The notes under the pieces were generated by a model that was not told where the DNA came from, did no database searches, and was given only the letters and a program-made list of their open reading frames with translations. Shown one piece after another: positions 1 through 8,025 of a stretch of DNA of 27,440 nt. A program made the position numbers and the translations under genes. The first letter of the stretch is position 1. The number at the start of each line of letters is the position of its first letter. Origin of the DNA: Sphaerochaetaceae bacterium. Its GTDB lineage: Bacteria; Spirochaetota; Spirochaetia; Sphaerochaetales; Sphaerochaetaceae. The stretch spans positions 1-27,440 of the forward strand of contig JAEDOD010000014.1 of the NCBI GenBank assembly GCA_016302165.1. The letters run 5' to 3'.

Positions 1-1403
1 TACTCTCTCCAATAGTTCCTAGAGTGGAGAATGGATCTTCCTCAGTCCGCGTCACCTGGGACAGAGTGGAAGGGGCCAAGCGCTACGAAGTGAAGGTATA
101 TCCTTCCTCCACTACACTGGAAGAAGTGAAGAAGGTGACCATTACTGACACTAATGCCCTGGAGTTTACACTGCGCTCTGAAGACACAGAGGAATTTGGA
201 ATACCCTCTCCGCTTTCCTCTTCCTACTACTTCTCTGTAACTCCTTATGTGGGAAACACAGCTCCAGCAGAAGAGAAGAGAGTTGAAGGACACTGGATTC
301 TTCCGCCCCTTTCAGTCACAGCTTCCAAGGCAGATTATATAGATATGACAGTCATAGGCTGGAAGAATGCTGGAGACGCTGACGAATACCATATCTACTA
401 CAGAAAACCTGGAGAAGAATATAGCCCGGACGCCTTCTTTACAGCTCCTGGTACTGCCGAAAGCTACAATCACCTTAATTCTTCCTCTCTCTATGAATAT
501 AACCTGGTGGCTGTGTCAGGAGGAGAGGAAGGCCCTATGGCAGAAAGGGAAGGGGATGACAACCTTGGCTATCCTCTTCTTCCTCCTTCCTCCTTCTCTC
601 TAGAGGACCTGGGGGAGAGTGGCTTCTATAAGATTGTCTTCCGGGAAAGCCTTGGTGCAACGGAATACATAATCAATGTGGGGGATGGTAGGGAAAAGAT
701 AATCAAGGTAGAGGATATCCATTCCGCTTCAAAGAACATTGAATCTATCTCTGACGGTACAATCCTCTACGACAATGGCCTTGTAACCCTATATATGGCC
801 AGAAGTGAAGTAAAGGATTCCTTGATTGTCAACATATCAGTCAGGGCAAAGAACAGTAACGGAAAGCTAAGCTACAGAAATACCACAGAGTCTGTAGTGT
901 CTCACCTGGTTGTGTCGACTATCACAGACGAAGAGATAGTGAACCTTGCCAACAAAGCACTGAACAATATCTACTCCCTGGCAGATTCCTACTATGGTGG
1001 TGACTGGTGGGAAGGAACAAGCAGAAAGAAATTTGACACATTTGGTGATGGAAGCGCTGTATTCATAAGGCCCAGCGGTCTTTGGACCTATGGTTCAGGG
1101 TCCGGCTGGGAGAATGGAACCACCACTCTCAAGAGCTACAGCTACCGTACGGCCAACGGAGATTCCTTCTCCCTTTCCACAGTGGAAGGAATGGAGCTTA
1201 TCAACAAGACTGAAAACACATACGATCTCACCACAAAACTGCTGGAAATAAATGGAAAGGTGAAGATTGTGCTTCCATATCTATTTGGAGTCCATACTAT
1301 CGAGTATAAATCCTTTAGTGTTAGAAAACCTCTTTCGGGATCTGTTACGGTGGACGGAAGAGCTGTAGACATCAGTAAACTAAGTGTGGAGGTGCTTCCA
1401 TGA
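1..1403 (+). CDS. Fibronectin type III-like secreted protein, 5' end outside window
   Basis: The reading frame is open from the first bases of the window (codons from position 3), so the gene starts upstream and any start inside the window, such as the GTG at 24, is probably internal. About 466 residues are visible. Repeats of roughly 90-100 residues carry the FnIII-like pattern of a Trp strand followed by a Tyr strand (SVRVTWDRVEGAKRYEVKV; then MTVIGWKNAGDADEYHIYY; a third copy is weaker). The last 130 residues differ and are rich in Gly, Trp and Tyr (GGDWWEG, WTYGSGSGWENG). The stop overlaps the start of the next gene as ATGA. By analogy with that gene it is probably a lipoprotein or surface protein with ligand-binding or scaffold FnIII modules, but no function can be named. 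The FnIII assignment is by pattern only. Confidence 0.75.
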   Translation, partial: LSPIVPRVENGSSSVRVTWDRVEGAKRYEVKVYPSSTTLEEVKKVTITDTNALEFTLRSEDTEEFGIPSPLSSSYYFSVTPYVGNTAPAEEKRVEGHWILPPLSVTASKADYIDMTVIGWKNAGDADEYHIYYRKPGEEYSPDAFFTAPGTAESYNHLNSSSLYEYNLVAVSGGEEGPMAEREGDDNLGYPLLPPSSFSLEDLGESGFYKIVFRESLGATEYIINVGDGREKIIKVEDIHSASKNIESISDGTILYDNGLVTLYMARSEVKDSLIVNISVRAKNSNGKLSYRNTTESVVSHLVVSTITDEEIVNLANKALNNIYSLADSYYGGDWWEGTSRKKFDTFGDGSAVFIRPSGLWTYGSGSGWENGTTTLKSYSYRTANGDSFSLSTVEGMELINKTENTYDLTTKLLEINGKVKIVLPYLFGVHTIEYKSFSVRKPLSGSVTVDGRAVDISKLSVEVLP

Positions 1404-3580
1404 AAAAGCTTACTGTTTTTCTTCTGACTGTTGCCCTCCTTCTTCTTGTGTCCTGCAACGCTTCCATTCTCATGACCAATGGAGAGATTCTGAAGCCGGA
1501 AAACACAGAAGGAAATGGAAAAGAAGAAAAGGTGGAGTTCTCCTACAGTCCTTCGTCCCTTGTCAGTGCCACCAGGTCCTATTACAAAGATGCCATCGTA
1601 GTGAGATGGAGCGAAGTGGATGGAGCAGACTACTATACTATTGAGCGCTGCTCCAACAGTGTTCCGTCACTTCCTTCCTTTCCGGAGTGGAAAGAGATTC
1701 CTGAAACTGTAGAAGGCCTTCAATATAGGGATACATCAGAGCTGGAAAGGGGAGTCTACTATTTCTATAGAGTGAAAGCCCATACCTATGAAGGAAAAGT
1801 GGGAGGAGAATCCAGCCCCGCCATTGGAACCATTCTCTCGTCTCCTATAGAGATCCAGGCTTCCAAGGGGGATAGCACTACAACCATTTTCATCCAGTGG
1901 AAGGAGATGCCCTATGTGGAGTCATACAGGATCTACCGATCCTCCCTTCCTACTGTAAATGGAGTTGAAAGCGAATATGTGGCCACTGTCCGCTCTTCTT
2001 CCTCTGGGGAGATGGTGTATTCCTACATGATCGACGAAAAGGAGAAGGGAAAGGAACTATATTTTGCCATTGAAGCCATGGGACCCTTAGGAAGCGGGGC
2101 AGGAGTAAGCCTTCCTAGAAGCGGATATACTTTTGTGCCAGGAGCGCCTAGCGCCCCCAGCGTGAATTATATAACTAAGGGCGATGACACTTCATCCATT
2201 TCCATTTCCTTCTTCACTCCAGGCTCCGATGTGTCTTATGTAATCAAGAGATCTTCTCCAGGATCTGCAGAAAGCATAGTTTTCTCTGAAGAATATGGCA
2301 GTGTGCTTCCTCCTCTAGGTGAGGACGGCTTCTATACTTTCGTCGACAGTGACGTAAAGAGTGGAGTAGTGTATTCCTATTCAGTTATGGCCTATAACTC
2401 CATAGGCTCCTCCCAGGCCACTACAGTAGAGGGATATCTTCTTTCTCCAGTGAGGAATGTGCATCTTTCTCCTCTAAGAGGAAGTGACGGCTCCATCGGC
2501 TACTCCCTTTCCTTTACTGAACCGGCTGGTAGTGGGGACGCCAGTAGGGATGAGAAAATGGAGTATGTGATCACAGCCTTCAACAAGAAGGGTGAGACAA
2601 TGGAAATCGATGGATCTCCATTCCTCACTGAGGAGGAAGGAAAGATCTATTCTGTATTCTTCCCTGTGTCATGGTCTGTAGATAGGGATAGCGAGGAGAA
2701 TGAAATCTCATATGTTACAATCAAGACAGTGAAGGGTGAAACGGAAAGCTCAGAAGAAATGAGCAATGTAATTCCTATGCTCCCTGAGCCGATATTATCC
2801 ATTACAGGAAGCAGGAATGCTCTTCCATTGGACGGAGAGAAGGCAAACTCCAGTGGAGTGTATCCGGTCCATATTTCCTGGGTCTCCTCATTTGATGGAG
2901 AGAGAATCCTCAATAGAGTGGGCTCGGACGGATCGAAAAAGGCCATCACAATTTCCAATGGCCTTTCCTATACAGATACCACAGGAGAGCCTATGGTGGT
3001 CTACGACTACTATTTCGACACCTCTGACGAATTCGGAAGATCACTGGGCGAGGAGAAGAGAAGTGGAGACGCGTACGGAGCTATAGACCCTAATGTATTT
3101 GCTTCCATCATTGACTCAGTGTCCGTGAAGCCTTTCCAGATCCAGACCTATGTTCCTGAGATCTATAAAGATTACTGGAAGAAGTGCAGGATTGCCACCA
3201 TGGTGGAATATGGTAACGCTTCCGACCTGTCAACCCAGATGAAGGCCTTGGGAAGCGCAGAAGACTATGACCACTATAGGAGAGGGAAGATTTCCTATAA
3301 CGCTGAAATGGAAGGCGTGGGAGGAGCTATCTACTTTACATATTCCTCCTTTGGAGAGAATCCTCAGGTTTACCTTACAGGTAGCTATGAAATGCACGTC
3401 AATGCTTCTGGAACTGGAAGCGCATCCTCTTCCACAGGAGGCCTGAAGGTGGAGGGAATGTATCCGGCCCTTATTTCCCTGGAGAAGGTCAGCGTATCAA
3501 AGAAGGCCTTGGTGGGATCCTATGTGATTACACTCACCTACGATGGTGGAAAGAGCAGAACTTATGAGGTAGCGCTATGA
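1400..3580 (+). CDS. Large multi-domain FnIII-like lipoprotein
   Basis: This 726-residue protein opens with a lipoprotein signal (MKKLTVFLLTVALLLLVSC, lipidated Cys at residue 19). About five FnIII-like segments follow at roughly residues 50-150, 150-245, 250-350, 350-460 and 463-560. The first two show the Trp/Tyr pattern best (IVVRWSEVDGADYYTIER and IFIQWKEMPYVESYRIYR). A C-terminal domain of about 165 residues, without clear FnIII character, ends in beta-rich sequence. The start overlaps the previous stop as ATGA and the stop overlaps the next start in the same way, so translation is probably coupled. The protein should be anchored in the inner or outer membrane with its modules in the periplasm or on the surface. 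Such modules usually bind carbohydrate or protein, but no ligand can be read from the sequence. The neighbouring FnIII-like gene looks like a diverged paralogue. Confidence 0.8.
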   Translation: MKKLTVFLLTVALLLLVSCNASILMTNGEILKPENTEGNGKEEKVEFSYSPSSLVSATRSYYKDAIVVRWSEVDGADYYTIERCSNSVPSLPSFPEWKEIPETVEGLQYRDTSELERGVYYFYRVKAHTYEGKVGGESSPAIGTILSSPIEIQASKGDSTTTIFIQWKEMPYVESYRIYRSSLPTVNGVESEYVATVRSSSSGEMVYSYMIDEKEKGKELYFAIEAMGPLGSGAGVSLPRSGYTFVPGAPSAPSVNYITKGDDTSSISISFFTPGSDVSYVIKRSSPGSAESIVFSEEYGSVLPPLGEDGFYTFVDSDVKSGVVYSYSVMAYNSIGSSQATTVEGYLLSPVRNVHLSPLRGSDGSIGYSLSFTEPAGSGDASRDEKMEYVITAFNKKGETMEIDGSPFLTEEEGKIYSVFFPVSWSVDRDSEENEISYVTIKTVKGETESSEEMSNVIPMLPEPILSITGSRNALPLDGEKANSSGVYPVHISWVSSFDGERILNRVGSDGSKKAITISNGLSYTDTTGEPMVVYDYYFDTSDEFGRSLGEEKRSGDAYGAIDPNVFASIIDSVSVKPFQIQTYVPEIYKDYWKKCRIATMVEYGNASDLSTQMKALGSAEDYDHYRRGKISYNAEMEGVGGAIYFTYSSFGENPQVYLTGSYEMHVNASGTGSASSSTGGLKVEGMYPALISLEKVSVSKKALVGSYVITLTYDGGKSRTYEVAL

Positions 3581-4014
3581 AGAAAATCTCCAGAATATTC
3601 CTTGTTGTCATGATTATGGTTTTCCTTTCCTCCTGCGACCAGGTGAAGGGCCTTGTGGAGCTTGCTCCAAAGTTCAATACCAGTCTTCCCAATGCAATTA
3701 GCGGAGAGTATGCCTATTTTGAGACGGAGGAGGATAGGGAGAACGGAGAGTTTACCCGTCTTCTTTCCTTCTCTTCTTCCACCTCCACATTCAAGGATAC
3801 TAGGTCACTTCAGGGTGGGATCGTTACAAGGAATGGGTCCTACTCTGTATCCTATTCCACCTATGACATTACAGAGTGCAATGGAAAAATAGTGATGGAA
3901 TATGAAGACGGAGAGAAAAGCGAAGTAGGCTTCTACTTCTATGCTACAGCCATCAACGGCCCGGAATATCTGGTGCTTTCAGATGGCAGAACCTATTGGT
4001 ATTGGGGGAAGTGA
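3577..4014 (+). CDS. Small lipoprotein of unknown function
   Basis: This 145-residue protein has a lipoprotein signal ending in FLSSC (Cys at residue 20) followed by DQVKG. The mature part is small, acidic and rich in Ser, Tyr and Thr. Alternating beta-like segments (NGSYSVSYSTYDI, KIVMEYEDGEKSEVGFYFY) suggest a single beta-sandwich or lipocalin-like fold. The start overlaps the stop of the FnIII-like lipoprotein gene by ATGA. The size and position at the end of the lipoprotein run suggest an accessory protein of the same envelope complex. I do not recognise the family. Confidence 0.75.
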   Translation: MKKISRIFLVVMIMVFLSSCDQVKGLVELAPKFNTSLPNAISGEYAYFETEEDRENGEFTRLLSFSSSTSTFKDTRSLQGGIVTRNGSYSVSYSTYDITECNGKIVMEYEDGEKSEVGFYFYATAINGPEYLVLSDGRTYWYWGK

Positions 4015-4016
4015 AG

Positions 4017-4568
4017 ATGAAGAGATTTCTTGTTGTTGTTCTTCTTGTTCTGTCGATAGCTAACCTTTTCGCTTCCAATCTGGAAGGCAAAGAAAAGGCA
4101 GATGTTTCCTTCTCCTCCCACATCTATGGTGAATCTGTAATGCTCTTCGGTTACCCGACCCTTGGCGGGGCCTGGGATAACGGAATAACCATAGATTCCG
4201 TCACTATCGCTGCCTATATCAGATACTCACATCTTTTCAGGCCTCTAGGCTCCACTACAGGAAAGCTGGTGGTTGCAGAGGAGCTGGGAGAGGGAGGGCT
4301 TTCCTTTAAGGTAAGGTTCTATGAAAATGGTAGATTCAACATGAACCTGGGAATCAATACAGGCTGGTATCAGCAGTGGGTCATGCTTAATTCCACTCCA
4401 GGCTCCTACCACCTTATACATAACGGTCTCATTATCCGTCCTGAGTGCTCCATAGGCTGGAGATTGATAGGAAAATGGAATGTGGAGCTGGGCTTCTTCT
4501 ATCAATCTCCCCTTTATCCAACCTATGACGATTACCAGGGTTGGGGAATATTCATCAAGGCTCTATAA
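4017..4568 (+). CDS. Probable outer-membrane or periplasmic beta-rich protein
   Basis: The ATG at 4017 is chosen because GGGGGAAG at 4004-4011 is a good ribosome binding site and the protein then begins with a clean signal peptide (MKRFLVVVLLVLSIANLFA, cleavage after Ala19). An in-frame TTG at 3996 would add seven residues and lies inside the preceding gene. The 183-residue product has no lipobox Cys. Its second half alternates short aromatic-rich beta segments (GGLSFKVRFYENGRFNMNLGINTGWYQQW, in two adjacent strands), consistent with a small outer-membrane barrel, but it ends in IKAL rather than a typical terminal aromatic. It follows the lipoprotein gene by 2 bp and ends the operon. Family unknown; the barrel assignment is inference. 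Confidence 0.65.
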   Translation: MKRFLVVVLLVLSIANLFASNLEGKEKADVSFSSHIYGESVMLFGYPTLGGAWDNGITIDSVTIAAYIRYSHLFRPLGSTTGKLVVAEELGEGGLSFKVRFYENGRFNMNLGINTGWYQQWVMLNSTPGSYHLIHNGLIIRPECSIGWRLIGKWNVELGFFYQSPLYPTYDDYQGWGIFIKAL

Positions 4569-4574
4569 AGAAAA

Positions 4575-4596
4575 GAGACTGCATTTCTGCAGCCTC
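4575..4596 (-). terminator. Rho-independent terminator of malQ
   Basis: Read on the minus strand this is a 9-bp stem with one G-U pair and a GAAA tetraloop, followed by the T-rich run TCTTTTCTTTAT. It lies just past the malQ stop. On the plus strand there is no T run after it, so it serves mainly the minus-strand gene. Confidence 0.75.
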
Positions 4597-4601
4597 GTCG
4601 A

Positions 4602-6083
4602 TTACTCTGCCCTGTCTCCAATGGTCTTTCTGATTTTGGGAGCTAGTCCATCAAGCATAGACATGGAGGAGAGTCTCCACTGCCAGTTTCCGCTGGCGGT
4701 TCCTGGAGTATTGATTCTTGCTTCCTTTCCCAGTCCCAGCCAATCCTGGATAGGCACCACCATCAGGAAGGATCTGGATTTCTCTCCCTCCTGGATGATT
4801 CTCTCCCTTATTTCGTCCAGACTGATGTCTCCAAACCTTTCCTTCAGAGGAGCCATTATCTCAGGAGGAATCTCGCTAAGCCAGCCCATGAGGGTAGTGT
4901 TGTCATGAGTGCCTGTATAGCACACAGTGTTTTCCTTGTAGAACTCAGGAGTCTCCTGTCCTTCCTCCCTACCGTCAAAGCCGAACATGAGAATCTTCAT
5001 TCCAGGCCATGTGGATGCAGAAAGGAGATCCTTTACTTCCTGAGACATATATCCAAGGTCTTCAGCATTGAAGTGGAGATGAGGGAAAGCCTTGTTAAGC
5101 TCATCTGTAAATGATCTTCCAGGACCTTTGACCCATCTACCTTTTCTTGCTGTCTTCTCTCCATAGGGAATTGCATAATAGCTTTCAAGGCCTCTGAAGT
5201 GGTCGAAACGGATCATGTCATAGAGACGGGAAGCATAGCTGATCCTCTGTTTCCACCAGCTGTAGTTGTCTTCCTTCATCCTGTCCCAGGCATAGAGGGG
5301 ATTTCCCCAAAGCTGGCCGTCAGCGTTGAAGTAGTCTGGAGGAACTCCGCTGACTTCCTCTGGGTAGTAGGAGGCGTCAAGCTGGAACATCTCTGGAGAA
5401 GTCCAGACATCAGCGCTGTCCAGAGCTACATAGATAGGCACATCTCCAATGATTCCGATTCCCTTATCCTTTGCGTAGGATCGAAGGGCATTCCACTGTC
5501 TGAAGAACAGGTACTGCATGAAGGCATAGAAGGAGATGTCATCTGAGAGGAGATTTCTATATCTCTCCACACTCTCCTTCTCCCTTTTTCTTATGCTTTC
5601 ATCTGGCCAGTCTATCCAGCTCTTCATTCCGAAGTGCTTCTTCAATGCCATGAAGAGGGCATAATCCTCCACCCAGTCCTTGTTCTCTTCCCTGAATGCT
5701 TGGATCTCAGCCTTCCTTTCTTCTCTAGCCCTTTCATAGGCCAGATGGAGAACGCTGAAACGGGAGGAGTAGATGGCACCGTAGTCCACCCTTTCCTTGT
5801 CTTTTCCCCAATCCCTCTCATCTATTTCCTCCTTCTTCAGGAGGCCTTCTTCAACCAGGATATCCAAATCGATAAGATATGGGTTTCCTGCTGCAGAAGA
5901 GAAAGACTGGTAAGGGGAGTCTCCATAGCTGGTAGGGCCAAGAGGCAGAATCTGCCACCAGCTCTGACCGGATGAGTGGAGGAAATCCACCCATTCCCGA
6001 GCTGTCTTGCCCATTGTCCCGATTCCGTAGGGGGAGGGGAGTGAAGGTATGCCCATTAATATGCCGGAGCTTCTTTTCTTCAT
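4602..6083 (-). CDS. malQ: 4-alpha-glucanotransferase (amylomaltase)
   Basis: This cytoplasmic GH77 enzyme moves alpha-1,4-glucan chains between malto-oligosaccharides, releasing glucose and longer dextrins. The 493 residues match the usual amylomaltase length of about 500. The family opening LPSPYGIGTMG and the substrate-loop sequence SYGDSPYQSFS are present. All three catalytic acids are visible: Asp294 in RFDHFRG (nucleophile), Glu341 in NAEDLG (acid/base) and Asp394 in YTGTHDNTT (stabiliser). The positions nearly match those of Thermus amylomaltase. GGAAG lies 7 nt before the ATG. It is the last gene of the minus-strand sugar operon, 75 bp after the second permease, with a GC hairpin between them. 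Its presence is the best evidence that this operon handles malto-oligosaccharides. Confidence 0.97.
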   Translation of the reverse strand: MKKRSSGILMGIPSLPSPYGIGTMGKTAREWVDFLHSSGQSWWQILPLGPTSYGDSPYQSFSSAAGNPYLIDLDILVEEGLLKKEEIDERDWGKDKERVDYGAIYSSRFSVLHLAYERAREERKAEIQAFREENKDWVEDYALFMALKKHFGMKSWIDWPDESIRKREKESVERYRNLLSDDISFYAFMQYLFFRQWNALRSYAKDKGIGIIGDVPIYVALDSADVWTSPEMFQLDASYYPEEVSGVPPDYFNADGQLWGNPLYAWDRMKEDNYSWWKQRISYASRLYDMIRFDHFRGLESYYAIPYGEKTARKGRWVKGPGRSFTDELNKAFPHLHFNAEDLGYMSQEVKDLLSASTWPGMKILMFGFDGREEGQETPEFYKENTVCYTGTHDNTTLMGWLSEIPPEIMAPLKERFGDISLDEIRERIIQEGEKSRSFLMVVPIQDWLGLGKEARINTPGTASGNWQWRLSSMSMLDGLAPKIRKTIGDRAE

Positions 6084-6116
6084 GTTTAACTTCCAAAAAT
6101 TTAATTTCTTAATATA

Positions 6117-6134
6117 CCGCCCATTCCTGGGCGG
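6117..6134 (-). terminator. Intercistronic hairpin between permease and malQ
   Basis: A perfect 7-bp GC-rich stem (CCGCCCA/TGGGCGG) with a GGAA tetraloop on the minus strand, followed by an AT-rich stretch without a strong T run. It probably stabilises upstream mRNA or terminates only part of the transcripts, lowering malQ expression relative to the transporter. Confidence 0.55.
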
Positions 6135-6158
6135 CGAAGATAGGAATCAATAATGTAA

Positions 6159-7010
6159 TCAACCCTTTACGGCTCCAGCTGCAACACCCTTGATGATGTA
6201 TTTCTGGCAGCAGAGGTAGAAGACGATGACAGGAATGATTCCCATGAGGATGATTGCCATTGTGGCGCCAAGCTCTACAGCACCGTAGCTTCCCTTCAGG
6301 TACTGGACCTGGATTGGGATTGTTCTGTAGAGGTTCTTGTCCAGGACAAGGTAAGGAAGAAGGTAGTCATTCCATACCCACATGATTTCAAGGATGGATA
6401 CGGAGATGAGAGTTGGCTTCAGTACAGGAAGGACAATCTGGAAATATGTCCTTACAGGACCACAGCCGTCAATGGCTGCCGCCTCTTCCATTCCAAGGGG
6501 TACGCTCTTTACAAAGCCTGCGAAAGTGAAGATTGCAAGTCCGGCTCCGAATCCAAGATAGATGATTGGAATGGAGTATGGAGTATTGAACTTCAATGTG
6601 TCTGCAGTACGGGAAAGAGTGAACATGACCATCTGGAAAGGTACCACCATTGAGAATACACAGAGGTAGTAGACTATTCTGGAAATCAGGGAGTCTACTC
6701 TTGATACGTACCATGCACTCATGGAAGTGCAGATAAGAATCAGGAATGTGGATACGATGGTGATGTAGAATGAGTAGAATACACTCTTTGCAAAGTTGTA
6801 GTTACCCATTGTCATACCTTTGACGAAGTTCTGGAAGCCTGCCCACATCTCTCCAAAAGGAAGAGCGAAGGTATTTGTTTTGACGAAGGAGTTCAGCTTG
6901 AAGGCATTGATGAGAACCAACAAAACTGGAACAACCCAAAAAATGCTGATTATTGCAAAGAGAACTGTGAGGAATGTGTTGAACCTCTTTTCACCTTTAA
7001 GTGCGGCCAT
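6159..7010 (-). CDS. CUT1 sugar ABC transporter permease, MalG type
   Basis: A 283-residue inner-membrane protein with six hydrophobic segments and the ABC permease EAA loop (EEAAAIDGCGPVRTYFQIV, then LPVLKP) near residue 190, which docks the ATPase. Length and the N-terminal pattern, one membrane segment followed by a periplasmic stretch, fit the MalG-like partner of carbohydrate importers. Its ATG overlaps the TAA of the upstream permease by one base (TAATG), so the two are translationally coupled. No ATPase gene accompanies the operon, so a shared MsmK/UgpC-type ATPase is likely. Substrate is probably malto-oligosaccharide, inferred from malQ next door. Confidence 0.9.
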   Translation of the reverse strand: MAALKGEKRFNTFLTVLFAIISIFWVVPVLLVLINAFKLNSFVKTNTFALPFGEMWAGFQNFVKGMTMGNYNFAKSVFYSFYITIVSTFLILICTSMSAWYVSRVDSLISRIVYYLCVFSMVVPFQMVMFTLSRTADTLKFNTPYSIPIIYLGFGAGLAIFTFAGFVKSVPLGMEEAAAIDGCGPVRTYFQIVLPVLKPTLISVSILEIMWVWNDYLLPYLVLDKNLYRTIPIQVQYLKGSYGAVELGATMAIILMGIIPVIVFYLCCQKYIIKGVAAGAVKG

Positions 7011-7936
7011 TACTGCTGTACCTCCTTTTCTCTTGTAAACTTAAGCTGCAGCAGTCCGAGAGCTGCTACAAAGATGAAGAATACTACAGCCTTAGCCTGG
7101 GCAAAACCACGGGCTGCTGTATTGGAGCCATAGAATTCAGAGTAGATGTTCAAGGCAAGCATTTCTGTTGTCTTGATCTGGGAGGTTCCTTTCCAGATGA
7201 ATGGCTGACCGCCTGCGTTGAGGGCAAGGTTCTGGTCAAAGAGCTTGAAGCCATTGGAAAGGGAAAGGAAGAGACAGATTGTGAAGGAGCTCATCATATT
7301 TGGAATTGTAACCTTGAAGAGCTGCTGCATACCTGTTGCACCATCGATTGATGCAGCTTCCATCATATCCTCAGGAATTGCCTGGAGTCCTGCGATGTAG
7401 AGGATCATCATGTATCCGATCTGCTGCCAGCACATTACGATAACCAGGCCCCAGAATCCCAGGTTTGTGCTGAGAAGAATGGATGTGTTGAACTTGGAAA
7501 GGATACCATCGAAGATCATGGACCAGATGTGGCCAAGGACAATACCACCGATAAGGTTAGGCATGAAGAATACTGTTCTGTAGATATTGCTTCCCTTGAT
7601 TCCCTTGGTAAGTATGTATGCAATGGCGAAGGCAATGACGTTGATGAAGACGACTGATACTATTGTGTAAAGGGCTGTGTACCAGAAGGCATGGAAGAAG
7701 GTAGGATCCTGGAAAACGCTGATGTAGTTCTGGATTCCTACGAATTCCACTTTTGTGGTAACCCTGAATTTACAGAATGAAAGATAAATGCCCTGGATAA
7801 AGGGCCATACAAATCCTATGACGAAGCAGATGATTGTGGGGCCCATAAAGAGGAGAAACCAGTTCTTGATTGGCTTCTTGATCAGCTTTGAGCTGAATCC
7901 GCCTTCCACTCTACGTGGTTTTTTTGTTTTTGCCAT
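7010..7936 (-). CDS. CUT1 sugar ABC transporter permease, MalF type
   Basis: A 308-residue inner-membrane protein with about six membrane segments after a Lys/Arg-rich cytoplasmic N-terminus (MAKTKKPRR). The EAA loop reads MMEAASIDGATGMQQLFKV about 90 residues from the C-terminus. It lacks the long N-terminal extension of enteric MalF, so it belongs to the short MalF/MsmF-like group. GGAGAT lies about 7 nt before the ATG. The gene follows the binding-protein gene after an 89-bp gap that holds a GC hairpin, and overlaps the MalG-type permease by one base. Confidence 0.9.
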   Translation of the reverse strand: MAKTKKPRRVEGGFSSKLIKKPIKNWFLLFMGPTIICFVIGFVWPFIQGIYLSFCKFRVTTKVEFVGIQNYISVFQDPTFFHAFWYTALYTIVSVVFINVIAFAIAYILTKGIKGSNIYRTVFFMPNLIGGIVLGHIWSMIFDGILSKFNTSILLSTNLGFWGLVIVMCWQQIGYMMILYIAGLQAIPEDMMEAASIDGATGMQQLFKVTIPNMMSSFTICLFLSLSNGFKLFDQNLALNAGGQPFIWKGTSQIKTTEMLALNIYSEFYGSNTAARGFAQAKAVVFFIFVAALGLLQLKFTREKEVQQ

Positions 7937-7986
7937 CTTTTTATCTCCAAAAAAGAAAGGAAGCTGAAATCATAATTATCAAGAAA

Positions 7987-8007
7987 GGGGCGGGTACCGC
8001 CCGCCCC
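7987..8007 (-). terminator. GC-rich hairpin after binding-protein gene
   Basis: An 8-bp perfect all-GC stem (GGGGCGGG/CCCGCCCC) with a 5-nt loop. On the minus strand it is followed by TTTCTTGAT. It sits 18 bp after the binding-protein stop and before the permease genes. This placement is typical of structures that protect the binding-protein mRNA and let only part of the transcripts continue. Confidence 0.7.
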
Positions 8008-8025
8008 AGTCTGTGTAGTCGAAAA

